Part shown: positions 19,162-27,628 of the stretch, piece by piece | How the letters are laid out: the number at the start of each line of letters is the position of its first letter | How positions within the stretch are numbered: position 1 is the first letter of the stretch | Source of the DNA: Novosphingobium kunmingense | GTDB taxonomy: Bacteria; Pseudomonadota; Alphaproteobacteria; Sphingomonadales; Sphingomonadaceae | Reading direction: 5' to 3' | Assembly: GCF_002813245.1 (NCBI RefSeq) | Contig: NZ_PHUF01000004.1 | Coordinates: 498,001 to 562,000 of the forward strand | DNA length: 64,000 nucleotides | Program-made: the position numbers and the translations under genes | The notes under the pieces: model-generated | What the model was told of the DNA's origin: nothing | The model's database searches: none | What the model saw: the letters and a program-made list of their open reading frames with translations, nothing else

Positions 19162-20369
19162 CAGGCGACGGTCCATTCGAGGGGGAGCGATTCCAGGGCG
19201 ATCACGGTCCCGATCCGGAACCCGTGATGCGCGCCTTCCACGGCCCGGAACGAAGGCACGCGCTTGATCCATTCCTCGACCAGGATGCGCATTTCGGTGC
19301 GCGCCAGCGCGTGGCCCAGGCACAGGTGGGGACCCGTGCTGAAATTGTAGTGCGGCATGGCGCCGCGATCGATATCGAAGCGGTCGGGATCGTCCAGCTT
19401 GGCCGGGTCCCGGCCGCTTTGCCACAGGGCGCACAGCACCATTTCGCCTTTGCGGAAGGCGACGCCGTGATCATCGAAATCCTTCACGACAAGGCGAGGC
19501 GTCCCGATGACGCCGAACATCCGCAGACCTTCTTCGGCAAATTTGCCCGCAAGGGAGGGATCGGCGGCGAGGCGGGCCTGCAAGGCCGGGTCGCCGGCAA
19601 GGTGCTGCACCGAAAAACCGGTGACATTCGTGACCGTGTCCATGCCGCCCAGGAACAGGACGAAGCACATCGCGAGGATTTCCTCGTGGCTCAGCCGCCG
19701 TCCTTCGCCCATGTCGACGGTAAGGAAATGCGTCAGCAGGTCCGTCCCCGGATTGTCGCGCCGGTAGTCCAGCAGCTCGTTGAAGATCCCGAAGATCTGC
19801 TGCGAACTCGCCTGGATTTGCTCGCTCGTACGCGCCTTGAAATAGGTGTCGGCAATACTGCGGAAATCGTGCAGCCGTTCGAGCGGCAGGCCCATGACCT
19901 CCATGAACACCGACACCGGAAAGCGTGCGGCCACGTCGTGGATGAAATCGCATTTTCCCTTGTCCGCGACCTCGGCGACGATCTCGGCCGCCATGGCGCG
20001 CATCCTGGGCTCCATTTCGGAGACCGCGCGCGGCGAGAACTTGGGCATGAGGACGTGGCGATACGGCACGTTTTCAGGGGGATCGACGCTGAGAGGGATA
20101 AAGAACGGCGGATTCTCAACCCGCGGGATCTGCATCTCGCGCGCTGAAAAGACCGTCGGGTTCTTGACGATTTCGGCAATCAGGTCGTGGCGCTGTACCA
20201 CCCAGTGTCCACCGTTAAGCGGCGACCAGAAGATGTCCGGAGCCGCCTTGAGGACAGCCGAATAGCTGCCCTGGACATCGTCATCGATGCGCGGATCGGC
20301 ATAAATGTCGAAATCGAACACCTGTTCGGGACGAACGTTGGGCGGAATGACGCGTGCCAGTGTGGCCAT
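19161..20369 (-). CDS. Cytochrome P450
   Basis: Soluble bacterial P450, 402 residues. The I-helix oxygen-binding motif is GGMDT (241-245), the K-helix ExxR is Glu280-Arg283, and the heme loop FSTGPHLCLG carries the thiolate ligand Cys350. No membrane anchor, so it should take electrons from a small ferredoxin; the [2Fe-2S] ferredoxin encoded at 23145-23465 is a candidate donor. No ferredoxin reductase is present in the window. It lies 15 bases after the acyl-CoA synthetase gene and overlaps the DUF35 gene by one base, so hydroxylation and side-chain breakdown appear co-transcribed. Substrate unknown. Confidence 0.94.
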   Translation of the reverse strand: MATLARVIPPNVRPEQVFDFDIYADPRIDDDVQGSYSAVLKAAPDIFWSPLNGGHWVVQRHDLIAEIVKNPTVFSAREMQIPRVENPPFFIPLSVDPPENVPYRHVLMPKFSPRAVSEMEPRMRAMAAEIVAEVADKGKCDFIHDVAARFPVSVFMEVMGLPLERLHDFRSIADTYFKARTSEQIQASSQQIFGIFNELLDYRRDNPGTDLLTHFLTVDMGEGRRLSHEEILAMCFVLFLGGMDTVTNVTGFSVQHLAGDPALQARLAADPSLAGKFAEEGLRMFGVIGTPRLVVKDFDDHGVAFRKGEMVLCALWQSGRDPAKLDDPDRFDIDRGAMPHYNFSTGPHLCLGHALARTEMRILVEEWIKRVPSFRAVEGAHHGFRIGTVIALESLPLEWTVA

Positions 20370-20384
20370 GATCGGGACTTTCGC

Positions 20385-21881
20385 TCAGCGGACCCGCGGA
20401 AGGGTCAGGTGTGCGTCGCGGTATTCGTCGCGCAACGCGGGTTTGGAAATCTTGCCGGTCGCAAGGCGCGGCAGCGGCTCGTCGCGAACGGCGACGTAAC
20501 GGGGCACCTTGTAGTCGGCGAGGCGGCCGTTGCAGTGCGCGATCAGCGCCGCAACATCGATCGGCGCATTCGGATAGAGCGCCACCATGGGTGTTTCCTG
20601 GAACCGGTCGTCGTGCGCGGCAATCACCGCGACTTCCTCCACGCCGGGAAACTCGAGCACGGCGCGTTCGATCTCGGCGGCGGAGATGTTGAGACCGCCC
20701 GATACGATGATGTCCTTGATCCGGTCGATGAAGGTCAGGAGACCGCGTTCGTCCATCACTCCGATATCGCCGCTGTGCAGCCAACCGTCGCGGATTGTTT
20801 CCGCCGTGGCCGCGGGGTTGTTCCAGTAACCGATCATCATGCCCGGCCCGCGGATCAGGATCTCGCCCTCGACCCCCGGGGGCACGTCGTTGCCCCTCGC
20901 ATCGACCACGCGGTGATGGGTGAACATTCCGCCCCAGCCGACCTTTTCCGGAAACTCGGCCGCAAAGCGTTCGGGCATGACAGTGGAATTGCCGCCGGCC
21001 TCGGTCTGGCCATAGGTCTGGCGGATATGGAGGCCCTTGGCGGCCCAGGTCTGGAACAATCTGGGCGTGACCCGCGCGCCGCCCGCGGTCACCATGCGGA
21101 TGTGCGACAGGTCGGCCTCGGCAAACCCTTCGCAGGCCGCGATTCGTTCGAAGAATGCGGGTGCGCCGGCAAAGCTGACGATCGGCTCCTCGACCAGGAT
21201 CTGGAGGAAACGTTCGGCCACGAAGACAGGCTCGAGGTAAAGCGTGCAGCCCAGCACCGAATAGTGGACGACCTGCACCATGCCGGCCGAAGTGGCGAGC
21301 GGCGCGACGATGATCACGCCGCCTCCGTCGCGAAGGACGCCGTCCTCCATCGCCGCGGCCATGGCGTAGTCGCACATCGACCGGTTGGAGAACATCACGC
21401 CCTTGGGCTTGGCCGTCGAACCGCTGGTCGAAATGATCACGACGCAGTCGTCCGGGTAGGGCTCACGCGGTGGAGCGACGGACGCGCCGCCGCGAAGGCC
21501 GTCGACCTCCGCCATGGCGTGAACGGGCACCCCGCAACCGGTGAACTTGCTTGCCTGATCGTCGCCTGCGAAAATGAGGCGCGGGGCATGATCCTGCACG
21601 ATCTCCGCCAGTTCGTGTGCGGTGAAGCGGGTGTTGAGCGGGGCGATGACCGCGCCTGCGCGCATGGCCGCAAAGGCGAGGACGCAATAGTCGATCCCGT
21701 TGGCGGCGCAGGCGTTGACCCGGTCGCCGCGCTCGACCCCAAGGTCGATCAGGCGTGCCGCCACCCGGTCGATCCAGGGCACGAGTTGGCCATAGGTCAC
21801 GCGGTCGCCTCCGAGGACGAGCGCGGGCGTATCGGGCCGGCTCTTGGCCCACCACGAAAGGGCACTGTGGATTGTCAGCAC
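20385..21881 (-). CDS. Acyl-CoA synthetase (AMP-forming ligase), GTG start
   Basis: Class I adenylate-forming enzyme that activates a carboxylic acid to its CoA thioester, 498 residues. Visible motifs are the phosphate loop STSGSTAKPKG, YGQTEAGG, the hinge GWLHSGDIG...FIDRIKD, and the catalytic lysine near the C-terminus (LATGKISKPALR). No ATG precedes the first conserved block, so the start is the GTG at 21881, 14 bases after the Rieske gene stop. The frame stays open far upstream through the Rieske gene, but that part is a different reading frame of the oxygenase and not a fusion. It supplies the CoA ester used by the acyl-CoA dehydrogenases and aldolase of the island (inference). Confidence 0.92.
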   Translation of the reverse strand: MLTIHSALSWWAKSRPDTPALVLGGDRVTYGQLVPWIDRVAARLIDLGVERGDRVNACAANGIDYCVLAFAAMRAGAVIAPLNTRFTAHELAEIVQDHAPRLIFAGDDQASKFTGCGVPVHAMAEVDGLRGGASVAPPREPYPDDCVVIISTSGSTAKPKGVMFSNRSMCDYAMAAAMEDGVLRDGGGVIIVAPLATSAGMVQVVHYSVLGCTLYLEPVFVAERFLQILVEEPIVSFAGAPAFFERIAACEGFAEADLSHIRMVTAGGARVTPRLFQTWAAKGLHIRQTYGQTEAGGNSTVMPERFAAEFPEKVGWGGMFTHHRVVDARGNDVPPGVEGEILIRGPGMMIGYWNNPAATAETIRDGWLHSGDIGVMDERGLLTFIDRIKDIIVSGGLNISAAEIERAVLEFPGVEEVAVIAAHDDRFQETPMVALYPNAPIDVAALIAHCNGRLADYKVPRYVAVRDEPLPRLATGKISKPALRDEYRDAHLTLPRVR

Positions 21882-21895
21882 GTCCGGTGGTCCGT

Positions 21896-23083
21896 TCAGT
21901 TCGCCAGCACGCGATCCAGGATCTCGTTGTACAGCGGGATCGTCGCCTCGAGCCCGGAGTAGACGACGTCGTCGATCGCTCCGGTGGCAAGACCGGCGTG
22001 CGACAACTGCGCTGCGTAGAAATCCTCTCCGCCAAAGACCGAGACAATCATCTCGTAACTTTTGCGGTAGAGTTCGGCGCCCTTCGGATTGTCGGGCGGG
22101 CGACGGGTCAGCATGAAGTAGTCGACCGTCGTCTTGTCCACTGCCGTCGGCATCAGGAACATCACCGAGATGTAATAGGGGCTGGTGACCACGACGCAGT
22201 TCGGGAACACGTTGTAGGCGTGGGTCACCGACGCGTGAATGTTCTCGCCCGGGATATCGAGGCAGTCCGGAGTAAAGTTCATCTTCCCGGAAATCTGCCG
22301 GATGTTGAGCCCCAGCGTATCCACCACGTTGGGGACGTCGGCAAACAGCGGGCCCACCGTGCTCGCGTGGAGGCGCTGCACGTGATAGCCTTCGAGGAAT
22401 GGTTCGAGGACCAGCTTCCAGTTGGCGTCGAGGTGAAACTGCTTGTGCCCGTAAACGTGCAGGCCGGGCAGTTCGAACGCATCGAAATCGGCCGCCAGCT
22501 GATCGTCGACGCCTGAAAAGTCGGGCGCGGCATGGCGGTCGAGCATGGCCCAGATGATCCCGCCCGCTTCGCGCGAAGGCAGTTCGGCAAGGCCGCGCGA
22601 CGACTTGTCGAGATTGGCAAAGGTTTCCGGGCGCGCCGCGCCGATCAGCTTGCCGTCGGTCGAGAAGGTCCACGCGTGATAGGGGCAGGTCAACCTGTTG
22701 CCCTTGGCAACATCGCAGCCGTCGATCAGCTTGGCGCCCTTGTGGGTGCAGGCGTTGAGGAACACGTGCGACACGCCGTTCTTGTCGCGGGTCACCAGCA
22801 AGGGAATCCCGTAGCCGTCATGGGCGACCGCGCTGCCGGGATCGGCGATGCGGGCCGAAACCGTGATCGGCACGGCCTGTTTGCGGAACAGCCGTTGCTG
22901 CTCGAGCTGGAAGAAATCCTCCCCGGTAAAGGTCGAGACCGGTCGCCGCGCCTCGATGGTCGGGACCGTCGCCGCGTCATGCGGGGCGATGCGCCGGATC
23001 GCGCGCTGCTGGCTTTCGCTCAACATGTCGAGCGTTTGCAGAAGGGCTCGTTCGGTCGGTGCAGCGGTGGCTGTGGCGTTCAT
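21896..23083 (-). CDS. Rieske non-heme iron oxygenase, catalytic alpha subunit
   Basis: A 395-residue Rieske oxygenase. The [2Fe-2S] ligands are Cys112-x-His114 and Cys133-x2-His136 (ACTHKG, CPYHAW). The mononuclear iron site is EPFLEGYHVQRLH with His234 and His239. The bridging residue between the two centres is Glu231 rather than the usual Asp, a feature known from the carnitine monooxygenase CntA and related enzymes. No beta-subunit gene is nearby, so it is probably a homo-oligomeric alpha-only enzyme. It begins a tight minus-strand operon with the CoA synthetase, P450, DUF35 and thiolase-fold genes, and a 21-base dyad sits 43-63 bases ahead of its ATG. Confidence 0.92.
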   Translation of the reverse strand: MNATATAAPTERALLQTLDMLSESQQRAIRRIAPHDAATVPTIEARRPVSTFTGEDFFQLEQQRLFRKQAVPITVSARIADPGSAVAHDGYGIPLLVTRDKNGVSHVFLNACTHKGAKLIDGCDVAKGNRLTCPYHAWTFSTDGKLIGAARPETFANLDKSSRGLAELPSREAGGIIWAMLDRHAAPDFSGVDDQLAADFDAFELPGLHVYGHKQFHLDANWKLVLEPFLEGYHVQRLHASTVGPLFADVPNVVDTLGLNIRQISGKMNFTPDCLDIPGENIHASVTHAYNVFPNCVVVTSPYYISVMFLMPTAVDKTTVDYFMLTRRPPDNPKGAELYRKSYEMIVSVFGGEDFYAAQLSHAGLATGAIDDVVYSGLEATIPLYNEILDRVLAN

Positions 23084-23125
23084 GGAATCGATCCTCTTTC
23101 CCTGCGGGCGAATCTATCAGCCCTT

Positions 23126-23146
23126 TTATCTATTGCCAATAGATTT
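23126..23146. promoter_or_regulatory. Proposed TetR operator 1, upstream of the Rieske operon
   Basis: TTATCTA-N7-TAGATTT with a palindromic spacer; the core ATCTATTG-C-CAATAGAT (23128-23144) is a perfect dyad. It overlaps the ferredoxin stop codon and lies upstream of the Rieske start. One of five matching sites in the island. Confidence 0.68.
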
Positions 23147-23465
23147 ATCGCTGCGACGGCGGCAGCTCGATTTCGATGCCGTCAAGCGCCTCGCTCATCA
23201 CGATCTGGCACGACAGGCGCGAATTGGGCCGGGGATGGCGCGTGTATTCGACCATCTCCGCTTCCATTTCACTGGGGGGTTCGAGTGTGGAGAGCCACGC
23301 CTCGGCTACGTAGACCTGACAGGTGGCGCAAACCATCGAGCCGCCGCATTCAGCCTCGATCCCGTCTATACCGGCGGCCTTGGCGCTCGCCATCAGGGAC
23401 AGGCCCGGCGATGCGTCGAACGCCCCTTCGATCCCGTCTGCCGTGCGATATCTTACGCGAACCAT
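23145..23465 (-). CDS. [2Fe-2S] ferredoxin, putidaredoxin/adrenodoxin type
   Basis: A 106-residue plant/adrenodoxin-fold ferredoxin with ligands Cys40, Cys46, Cys49 and Cys86 (C-x5-C-x2-C spacing, ECGGSMVCATC). It should transfer electrons to the P450 and possibly to the Rieske oxygenase, both encoded just downstream on the same strand. A reductase gene is missing from the window, so electrons must come from a reductase encoded elsewhere. It is transcribed divergently from the GMC oxidoreductase gene; the 21-base dyad at 23505-23525 lies between them. Confidence 0.94.
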   Translation of the reverse strand: MVRVRYRTADGIEGAFDASPGLSLMASAKAAGIDGIEAECGGSMVCATCQVYVAEAWLSTLEPPSEMEAEMVEYTRHPRPNSRLSCQIVMSEALDGIEIELPPSQR

Positions 23466-23504
23466 CCTGCCATCTCCCGTTACCGGGACAGTTGCGCAGG
23501 CCGA

Positions 23505-23525
23505 TTATCTATGTCAATTAGATAA
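23505..23525. promoter_or_regulatory. Proposed TetR operator 2, ferredoxin/GMC divergent promoter
   Basis: TTATCTA-N7-TAGATAA, both arms perfect. It sits in the 91-base gap between the divergent ferredoxin (start 23465) and GMC oxidoreductase (start 23557) genes, so one site could control both. Confidence 0.72.
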
Positions 23526-23556
23526 TGCCGCAACAAGACGGCGGGTGGAGAGCGGA

Positions 23557-25164
23557 ATGGCCGGTTTCGATTATATCATCGTAGGTTCTGGCGCGGCGGG
23601 ATCGGTTCTGGCCTATCGCCTGTCCGAGGATCCGGCGAACCGCGTACTCGTTCTCGAGGCCGGCCCGGCCGATCGCCATCCGCTGATCCACATGCCCAAG
23701 GGTATCGCCAAGGTCATGGCCGACCCCTCACACGTCTGGGCGCACGAGAGCCGGCCCGAAGCTTCGACGGCCAACAAGCCCGAATACTGGGTCCGCGGGC
23801 GTGTCCTGGGAGGGTCGACCTCGATCAACGGCATGATGTACGTTCGCGGCATGCCGGCCGATTTCGACGGGATCGCCGAACTGTCGAGCGACGACTGGTC
23901 GTGGGAGCACATCGGCAGGGCCTATGCCGCGCTGGAGAATCACGAACTGGGTGCTGCCGCGACGCGCGGCAATTCGGGTCCGATCCACATCACCTTGCCA
24001 ACGCACCGCGACCGGCTCAGCGATGCGCAGGTTGCCGCCGGTCACGCGCTCGGCTGGGGCAGCAAGCGCGACATGAACGAGCCCGACGATGCCGTGGCGA
24101 TCGGCTATGCCCCGCGCACGGTCTACAAGGGCAAGCGCGAAAGCGCGGCGAAGGCGTTCCTGAAGCCGGCCATGCGCCGCCCCAACCTGACCGTGATGAC
24201 CAATGCCGTGGCCGACAAGGTGCTGTTCGAAGGCAAACGCGCCATAGGCGTCCGCGTCGTCGCCGATGGCGCGGTGCGGGACATCCTGACCGACGGCGAA
24301 GTGATCCTGTGCGGCGGCGCCCTGGCCAGCCCTGCCATCCTCGAACGCTCCGGCGTGGGCGATCCGGCGCTCTTGTCCGGGCTTGGCATTCCCGTTGTCC
24401 AGGCCAATGCACAGGTCGGCGAAAACCTGATCGAACATCGCGCGATACTGATCCAGAGCCGGCTCAGGCAGGACATTTCGCACAACCGCGAGTACGGGGG
24501 CTGGCGTCTGGTCAAGAACGCGCTGAAGTACTTCCTCGGCATGGACGGCCTGATGTCGGCCGCATCCTACGAGATCGTCGGCTGGCTCAAGACCGATCCG
24601 GGCCAGAATCGGCCCAACGCCCAGATCCTGGTCGCGCCCTTCAGCTTCAACATGGACGATCGCACCCAGGTGGAGAAGGTGCCGGGAATGCACGTCACCG
24701 CCTACACCCTGCGCCCGACTTCGCGCGGTGCGATCCACATAACGACGACCGATCCCGATGCACCCGCCGGCCTGTCCGCCAACCACCACGCCACCGAAAG
24801 GGACCGCGCCGAGATGGTCGCGCTGGTTCGCGCGGTTCGCACCTATTTGGCAACCGAACCGCTGGCCTCGCTGATCGCAGAGGAAACCTCGCCCGGGCCG
24901 CAATATCGCACCGACAAGGAAATCCTTGCGGCCTACGACCGGTTCGGCACCTGCGGCTATCACGCGGTCGGCAGCTGCCGCATGGGCAATGACCCGGATT
25001 CGGTCGTCGACCCGCAACTTCGGGTCCGGGGCGTTGAGAACCTGCGCGTCATGGACACGGCGATCATGCCGGTCATTCCTTCCGGCAACACCAACGGCCC
25101 GACCATGGCCATGGCCTGGCGCGCCGCCGACATCATCCTGCGCGACCGCACCGCGCGCGGGTGA
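23557..25164 (+). CDS. GMC-family FAD alcohol oxidoreductase (choline dehydrogenase-like)
   Basis: A 535-residue FAD-dependent alcohol dehydrogenase of the glucose-methanol-choline family. The N-terminal dinucleotide motif is IIVGSGAAGSVLAYRLSE, followed by GRVLGGSTSINGMMYVRG (GMC signature 1) and a second signature near LCGGALASPAIL. The catalytic His is in CGYHAVGSCRMG, with the partner Asn in SGNTNGPTMA. GGAG lies about six bases before the ATG at 23557, so the longer open frame is not used. It would oxidise an alcohol to an aldehyde, which the aldehyde dehydrogenase at 31067 could take further. Its TGA directly abuts the stop of the convergent acyl-CoA dehydrogenase (TGATCA, no spacer). 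Confidence 0.93.
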   Translation: MAGFDYIIVGSGAAGSVLAYRLSEDPANRVLVLEAGPADRHPLIHMPKGIAKVMADPSHVWAHESRPEASTANKPEYWVRGRVLGGSTSINGMMYVRGMPADFDGIAELSSDDWSWEHIGRAYAALENHELGAAATRGNSGPIHITLPTHRDRLSDAQVAAGHALGWGSKRDMNEPDDAVAIGYAPRTVYKGKRESAAKAFLKPAMRRPNLTVMTNAVADKVLFEGKRAIGVRVVADGAVRDILTDGEVILCGGALASPAILERSGVGDPALLSGLGIPVVQANAQVGENLIEHRAILIQSRLRQDISHNREYGGWRLVKNALKYFLGMDGLMSAASYEIVGWLKTDPGQNRPNAQILVAPFSFNMDDRTQVEKVPGMHVTAYTLRPTSRGAIHITTTDPDAPAGLSANHHATERDRAEMVALVRAVRTYLATEPLASLIAEETSPGPQYRTDKEILAAYDRFGTCGYHAVGSCRMGNDPDSVVDPQLRVRGVENLRVMDTAIMPVIPSGNTNGPTMAMAWRAADIILRDRTARG

Positions 25165-26289
25165 TCAACCCGCCGCGCGCCGGCGAAGGTGGAACCCCTC
25201 GCTGCCGAACGAATGCTCGATCACCGTCGCGCGCTTGAAAAAATGCCCGATCGCCAGCTCGTCGGTCATGCCCATGCCGCCGTGGATCTGAACCGCATTC
25301 TGCCCGACAAAGCGGCACGCCTGCGCCACGGTCAGCCTGGCCGCGCTGGCCGCCCTTCCTCTCACGTCGGCCGGTTCGTCCAGCGTCTGGCACGCAAGAA
25401 GTGCCGCCGATCGCGCGAGTTCGAGCTGCAGGTGCATGTCGACCATCCGGTGCTGCAGGGCCTGGAACGAGCCGATCGTCTGGCCGAACTGCTCGCGCTG
25501 TCTGGCATAGGCCACAGTCTCCTCGACCAGCCTTTCAAGAATGCCGCAGGCTTCGGCGCTGGCCGCGGCAATCGCGCGGTCACGCCACTCCTCGAGCAAG
25601 GCGAGACCGTCGCCCTCCACCCCGATCAGGGCTTCGCGCGGCACTTCGACCCCGTCCAGGGAAACATCGGCGGCCCAGCGTTCGTCGAGCATCCGGTAAG
25701 GCCGAAGCTCCAGCCCCTGAACATCAGCCGCAACCACGAACAGCGACAGGCCCGTCGCGTCGCCCGCCTGTCCCGCGTGCCGAGCGGCAACCAGCAGGTG
25801 CGTGGCCCAGGGCGCGCCGACCACGATCTGCTTGGCGCCGTCGATCTGCCAGCCGGCGTCGGTATCGCGCGCAGAGCAGGCGATGGCGCGAAAGTCGTCG
25901 CGCACGCCGTCCTCGCCAATGGCGAGCGCGATGCGCACCGAACCGGCTGCGATCCCCTGCAGCAGGGCGTCTGCCGCCGGGGATTCGCTTTGCGCGAGCA
26001 ACGGCGCGGCCTGTAAGAGCGTTTCCGCCACCGGTTCGGGCGCCAGTGCGCGGCCGACAGATTCCATCACCACCATTTGCTCAACGCCGCCGCCGAAGCC
26101 GCCCAGGCGATCGGGCAGTCCGACCGCCAGCACCCCAAGTTGCGACGCCAGGTCCTGCCAGACCTGCGGCCGCCAGCCGTCGCCCTGGCGCAGGTCGAGC
26201 TTGTCCGCGCCGAAGGCCCGACCGGTCTCGAGGAAGCGGTCGAGAGACGCCTTGAACTGGCGCTGCTCATCGTTCAGTTCGAATTCCAT
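25165..26289 (-). CDS. Acyl-CoA dehydrogenase, probable non-catalytic subunit
   Basis: A 374-residue acyl-CoA dehydrogenase-family protein (start MEFELNDEQRQF at 26289). The C-terminal FAD and dimer motifs are present (RQREQFGQTIGSFQALQHRM, QIHGGMGMTDELAIGHFFKRA). The usual catalytic-Glu positions are not kept: the segment matching YEGT of MCAD reads HSFGSEGFHL, and the helix that carries the base in isovaleryl-CoA dehydrogenase reads EEWRDRAIAAAS. It is divergent from a second acyl-CoA dehydrogenase that keeps a candidate base. Such pairs form heterotetramers in actinobacterial steroid side-chain oxidation (ChsE1-ChsE2 type). An alpha2beta2 enzyme is therefore likely, but inferred. Confidence 0.88.
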   Translation of the reverse strand: MEFELNDEQRQFKASLDRFLETGRAFGADKLDLRQGDGWRPQVWQDLASQLGVLAVGLPDRLGGFGGGVEQMVVMESVGRALAPEPVAETLLQAAPLLAQSESPAADALLQGIAAGSVRIALAIGEDGVRDDFRAIACSARDTDAGWQIDGAKQIVVGAPWATHLLVAARHAGQAGDATGLSLFVVAADVQGLELRPYRMLDERWAADVSLDGVEVPREALIGVEGDGLALLEEWRDRAIAAASAEACGILERLVEETVAYARQREQFGQTIGSFQALQHRMVDMHLQLELARSAALLACQTLDEPADVRGRAASAARLTVAQACRFVGQNAVQIHGGMGMTDELAIGHFFKRATVIEHSFGSEGFHLRRRAAG

Positions 26290-26353
26290 GGCCTCGTTTG
26301 CATCCCTTCCGTTTCCCGGATCAAGCGCAAAGGGTTCGCCGGGTTTGACCTCA

Positions 26354-26374
26354 TTATCTAATGGTATAAGATAA
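26354..26374. promoter_or_regulatory. Proposed TetR operator 3, between the two acyl-CoA dehydrogenases
   Basis: TTATCTA-N7-AAGATAA. It lies in the 112-base gap between divergent acyl-CoA dehydrogenase genes, 28 bases before the ATG at 26402. Because the TetR gene follows that plus-strand gene, this site would also give autoregulation. Confidence 0.66.
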
Positions 26375-26401
26375 ACTGGCAAGCGAAGAGAGGGTGCTGC
26401 A

Positions 26402-27613
26402 ATGGAACTGTCGTGGAGCAAGGCCGACCTGGAGTTTACCGACGACGTCCGCCGTTTCCTTGACGACAACCTCGACGACGACCTGCGCGCCGCGGGTCGC
26501 TGGATGACCAGCGTCTACGCCGATCACGACGCGTCGCTGGAATGGCAGCGTCGGCTCCATGCCAGGGGATGGGCGGCGCCTTCGTGGCCGGTCGAATACG
26601 GCGGCGGCGGGTTCAGCGTAACCCAGCGCTACATCTTTGCGCGCGAATCGGCCCGGGCCGGCGCACCGCCGACCTCGCCCATGGGCATCGCGATGTGCGG
26701 CCCGGCGCTGATCGGGCACGGCACCGACGAACAGAAGGCGCACTTCCTGCCCCGCATCCTCACCGGCGAACACTTCTGGTGCCAGGGCTATTCCGAACCC
26801 CATGCGGGATCGGATCTCGCCCCGCTCAAGATGCGGGCAGTGCGCGACGGCGATCACTTCGTCTGCACCGGCACCAAGATCTGGACGACCCATGCCAATG
26901 TTGCGAACTGGATCTTCTGTCTGGTGCGTACGGGCCAGTTCGACCGGCCGCAGTTGGGCATAACGTTCCTGCTCATCCCGATGGATAGCCCCGGCGTAAC
27001 CGTGCAGCCGATCATCATGACGTCGGGCGAGCATATCCAGAACCAGATCTTCTTCGACGAGGTGCGGGTGCCGGTTGCCAATGCGGTCGGCGCGATCGAC
27101 GACGGCTGGACGGTCGCCAAGTACCTGCTCGAGTTCGAGCGTGGCGGCAGCGCCTATGCTCCCGGACTTCAGGTGCGGCTCGACCGCATCCGGCAGCTGG
27201 CGGCCGAAGGAGCCGATCCGCCGGGCAACGACCCCGTTTTCGCTGCGAGGTTGGCCGCCGCACAGGTGCGAATCGATATCCTCGAAGTCTACGAGTTCCG
27301 GATGCTGACCGCCGCCGCGCGGGGTGGCCGACCGGGGATCGGCGGCTCGGCAATGAAGATCTTCGGAACCGAATTGAGCCAGCATCTGACCGAACTCGCC
27401 ATCGAGGCAGCAGGTCCCTACGCACTGACGTTCCAGCCCGACGCGGGTGCGGCTGGCGGTCCCAACCGGATACCCCACCAGGCCGGCTGGCAGGGCCCGC
27501 GCGAAGCCGCGATCGCGCCGCTCAAGTACTTGAACGACCGGGCCGGTTCAATCTATGCCGGTTCGAACGAGATCCAGCGCAACATCATCGCAAAGGCCCA
27601 GTTGGGGCTCTAA
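26402..27613 (+). CDS. Acyl-CoA dehydrogenase, probable catalytic subunit
   Basis: A 403-residue acyl-CoA dehydrogenase (FadE17/FadE26-like in layout). It shows WCQGYSEPHAGSDLAPLKMRA and KIWTTHANVANW for the active-site and FAD contacts, plus the terminal IYAGSNEIQRNIIAKAQLGL. At the MCAD catalytic position (YEGT) there is Ala instead of Glu. Glu246 in LLEFERGG lines up with the base of isovaleryl-CoA dehydrogenase and is the better candidate. It is divergent from the dehydrogenase at 25165-26289 and followed after 15 bases by the TetR gene, so enzyme and regulator appear co-transcribed. Confidence 0.92.
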   Translation: MELSWSKADLEFTDDVRRFLDDNLDDDLRAAGRWMTSVYADHDASLEWQRRLHARGWAAPSWPVEYGGGGFSVTQRYIFARESARAGAPPTSPMGIAMCGPALIGHGTDEQKAHFLPRILTGEHFWCQGYSEPHAGSDLAPLKMRAVRDGDHFVCTGTKIWTTHANVANWIFCLVRTGQFDRPQLGITFLLIPMDSPGVTVQPIIMTSGEHIQNQIFFDEVRVPVANAVGAIDDGWTVAKYLLEFERGGSAYAPGLQVRLDRIRQLAAEGADPPGNDPVFAARLAAAQVRIDILEVYEFRMLTAAARGGRPGIGGSAMKIFGTELSQHLTELAIEAAGPYALTFQPDAGAAGGPNRIPHQAGWQGPREAAIAPLKYLNDRAGSIYAGSNEIQRNIIAKAQLGL

Positions 27614-27628
27614 CCGACAGGACAAGCC

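Noticed and set aside
20385-22673. Single long frame joining the CoA ligase to the Rieske region
   Set aside because: The Rieske gene uses another frame with all metal ligands; the first conserved ligase block starts after its stop.
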